Made by a program: the position numbers and the translations under genes. A stretch of DNA of 11,595 nucleotides, taken from JBFHRB01 sp041591915. GTDB taxonomy: Bacteria > Actinomycetota > Nitriliruptoria > Nitriliruptorales > Nitriliruptoraceae. The stretch lies in the NCBI GenBank assembly GCA_041591915.1, contig JBFHRB010000095.1:1-11595 (forward strand), in the 5' to 3' direction. Below the pieces are notes generated by a model. It made no database searches. It was not told the DNA's origin and saw only the letters and a list, made by a program, of their open reading frames with translations. Below, piece after piece: positions 11,267 through 11,595 of this stretch (the first letter of the stretch is position 1; every line of letters begins with the position of its first letter).

Positions 11267-11595
11267 GCGTCGACCTCCACGAACCGCTCGGCGAATCCCT
11301 CGAGGCCCGACACCGCCTCGCTCGACCGCTCCCACGGGACGACGATCAGCCGGTCCACGCCGGCCTTCTCCCAGGCGCGGACGTCGTCGTCGCCCTCGCA
11401 GGCCCCCATCACCGTCACCGTGAGCGAGGAGGGGTCGCGTCCCGCCTCGGACGTGAATCCGCGCAGCCGATCGACCTGTGCAGCGGCCGAGTCGGGCGTG
11501 TGCGCCATGCCGATCCAACCGTCGCCGAGGTGGGCGGCCCGTCGCAGGGCGGCCTCGGATTCGCCGCCGACGACGATGGGCGGGTGCGGCCGCTG
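11263..11595 (-). CDS. LLM-class oxidoreductase, C-terminal part (cut by window edge)
   Basis: The last 110 codons of a luciferase-like protein whose start lies beyond the right edge. HPPIVVGGESEAALRRAAHL and then GDGWIGMAHT are the classical C-terminal barrel segment of F420- or FMN-dependent LLM oxidoreductases (PPI-x-GG ... LGDGW). The tail has DVRAWEKAGVDRLIVVPW, the final barrel strand and helix. An internal ATG at 11508 is not the start, because the homologous region continues in frame upstream. It overlaps the isochorismatase-fold gene by ATGA. It is a different protein from the LLM at 7138-8292, so the locus carries at least two LLM enzymes. Cofactor choice cannot be decided from this fragment. 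Confidence 0.9.
   Translation of the reverse strand, partial: QRPHPPIVVGGESEAALRRAAHLGDGWIGMAHTPDSAAAQVDRLRGFTSEAGRDPSSLTVTVMGACEGDDDVRAWEKAGVDRLIVVPWERSSEAVSGLEGFAERFVEVDA

Overview
This window is very GC-rich with strong G/C third-position bias, GTG and TTG starts, tightly packed operons, and genes typical of Actinomycetota lipid or terpenoid catabolism: acyl-CoA dehydrogenase, acyl-CoA synthetase, LLM flavin monooxygenases, SDRs and IclR/TetR regulators. I would place it in an environmental actinobacterium, possibly Acidimicrobiia or Thermoleophilia, but the lineage cannot be fixed from the sequence. No tRNA, rRNA, CRISPR array, insertion sequence or phage gene is visible.

Layout. (A) 1-2613, minus strand: ribBA, then a flavodoxin-fold NAD(P)H:FMN reductase. 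A spacer follows with a terminator-like hairpin and a long inverted repeat, then two operators and the 5' end of an acyl-CoA dehydrogenase gene that runs off the left edge. (B) 2614-2832: a compact divergent promoter region. (C) 2833-4099, plus strand: an SDR dehydrogenase and a DUF4442 hotdog thioesterase-like protein. (D) 8292-4103, minus strand: a five-gene operon of LLM monooxygenase, SDR, SGNH hydrolase, a small winged-helix-like protein and an IclR regulator, joined by overlapping or near-touching stops and starts. It ends 3 bp from the convergent operon C. (E) 11595-8447, minus strand: a second LLM protein (partial), an isochorismatase-fold protein without the catalytic triad, a TetR regulator and an acyl-CoA synthetase.

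How the genes may work together (inference). RibBA makes riboflavin precursors and the reductase supplies reduced FMN to the LLM oxygenase(s). SDRs interconvert alcohols and ketones, the SGNH hydrolase could open an ester or lactone, and the acyl-CoA synthetase, acyl-CoA dehydrogenase and thioesterase would process the resulting acid. This is the logic of a type II (FMN-dependent) Baeyer-Villiger degradation pathway. The substrate is unknown.

The most notable feature is the regulatory wiring. A palindrome, CTGACG-GGT-CGTCAG, occurs three times identically, in front of the acyl-CoA dehydrogenase (twice) and the plus-strand SDR. Degenerate copies lie at the LLM promoter and exactly over the tetR start codon, pointing to an autoregulated TetR regulon. 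A second 25-bp element (22/25 identical) lies just downstream of the predicted ribBA and LLM promoters and may be the site of the local IclR protein. Together these tie flavin synthesis to the flavoenzyme operon.
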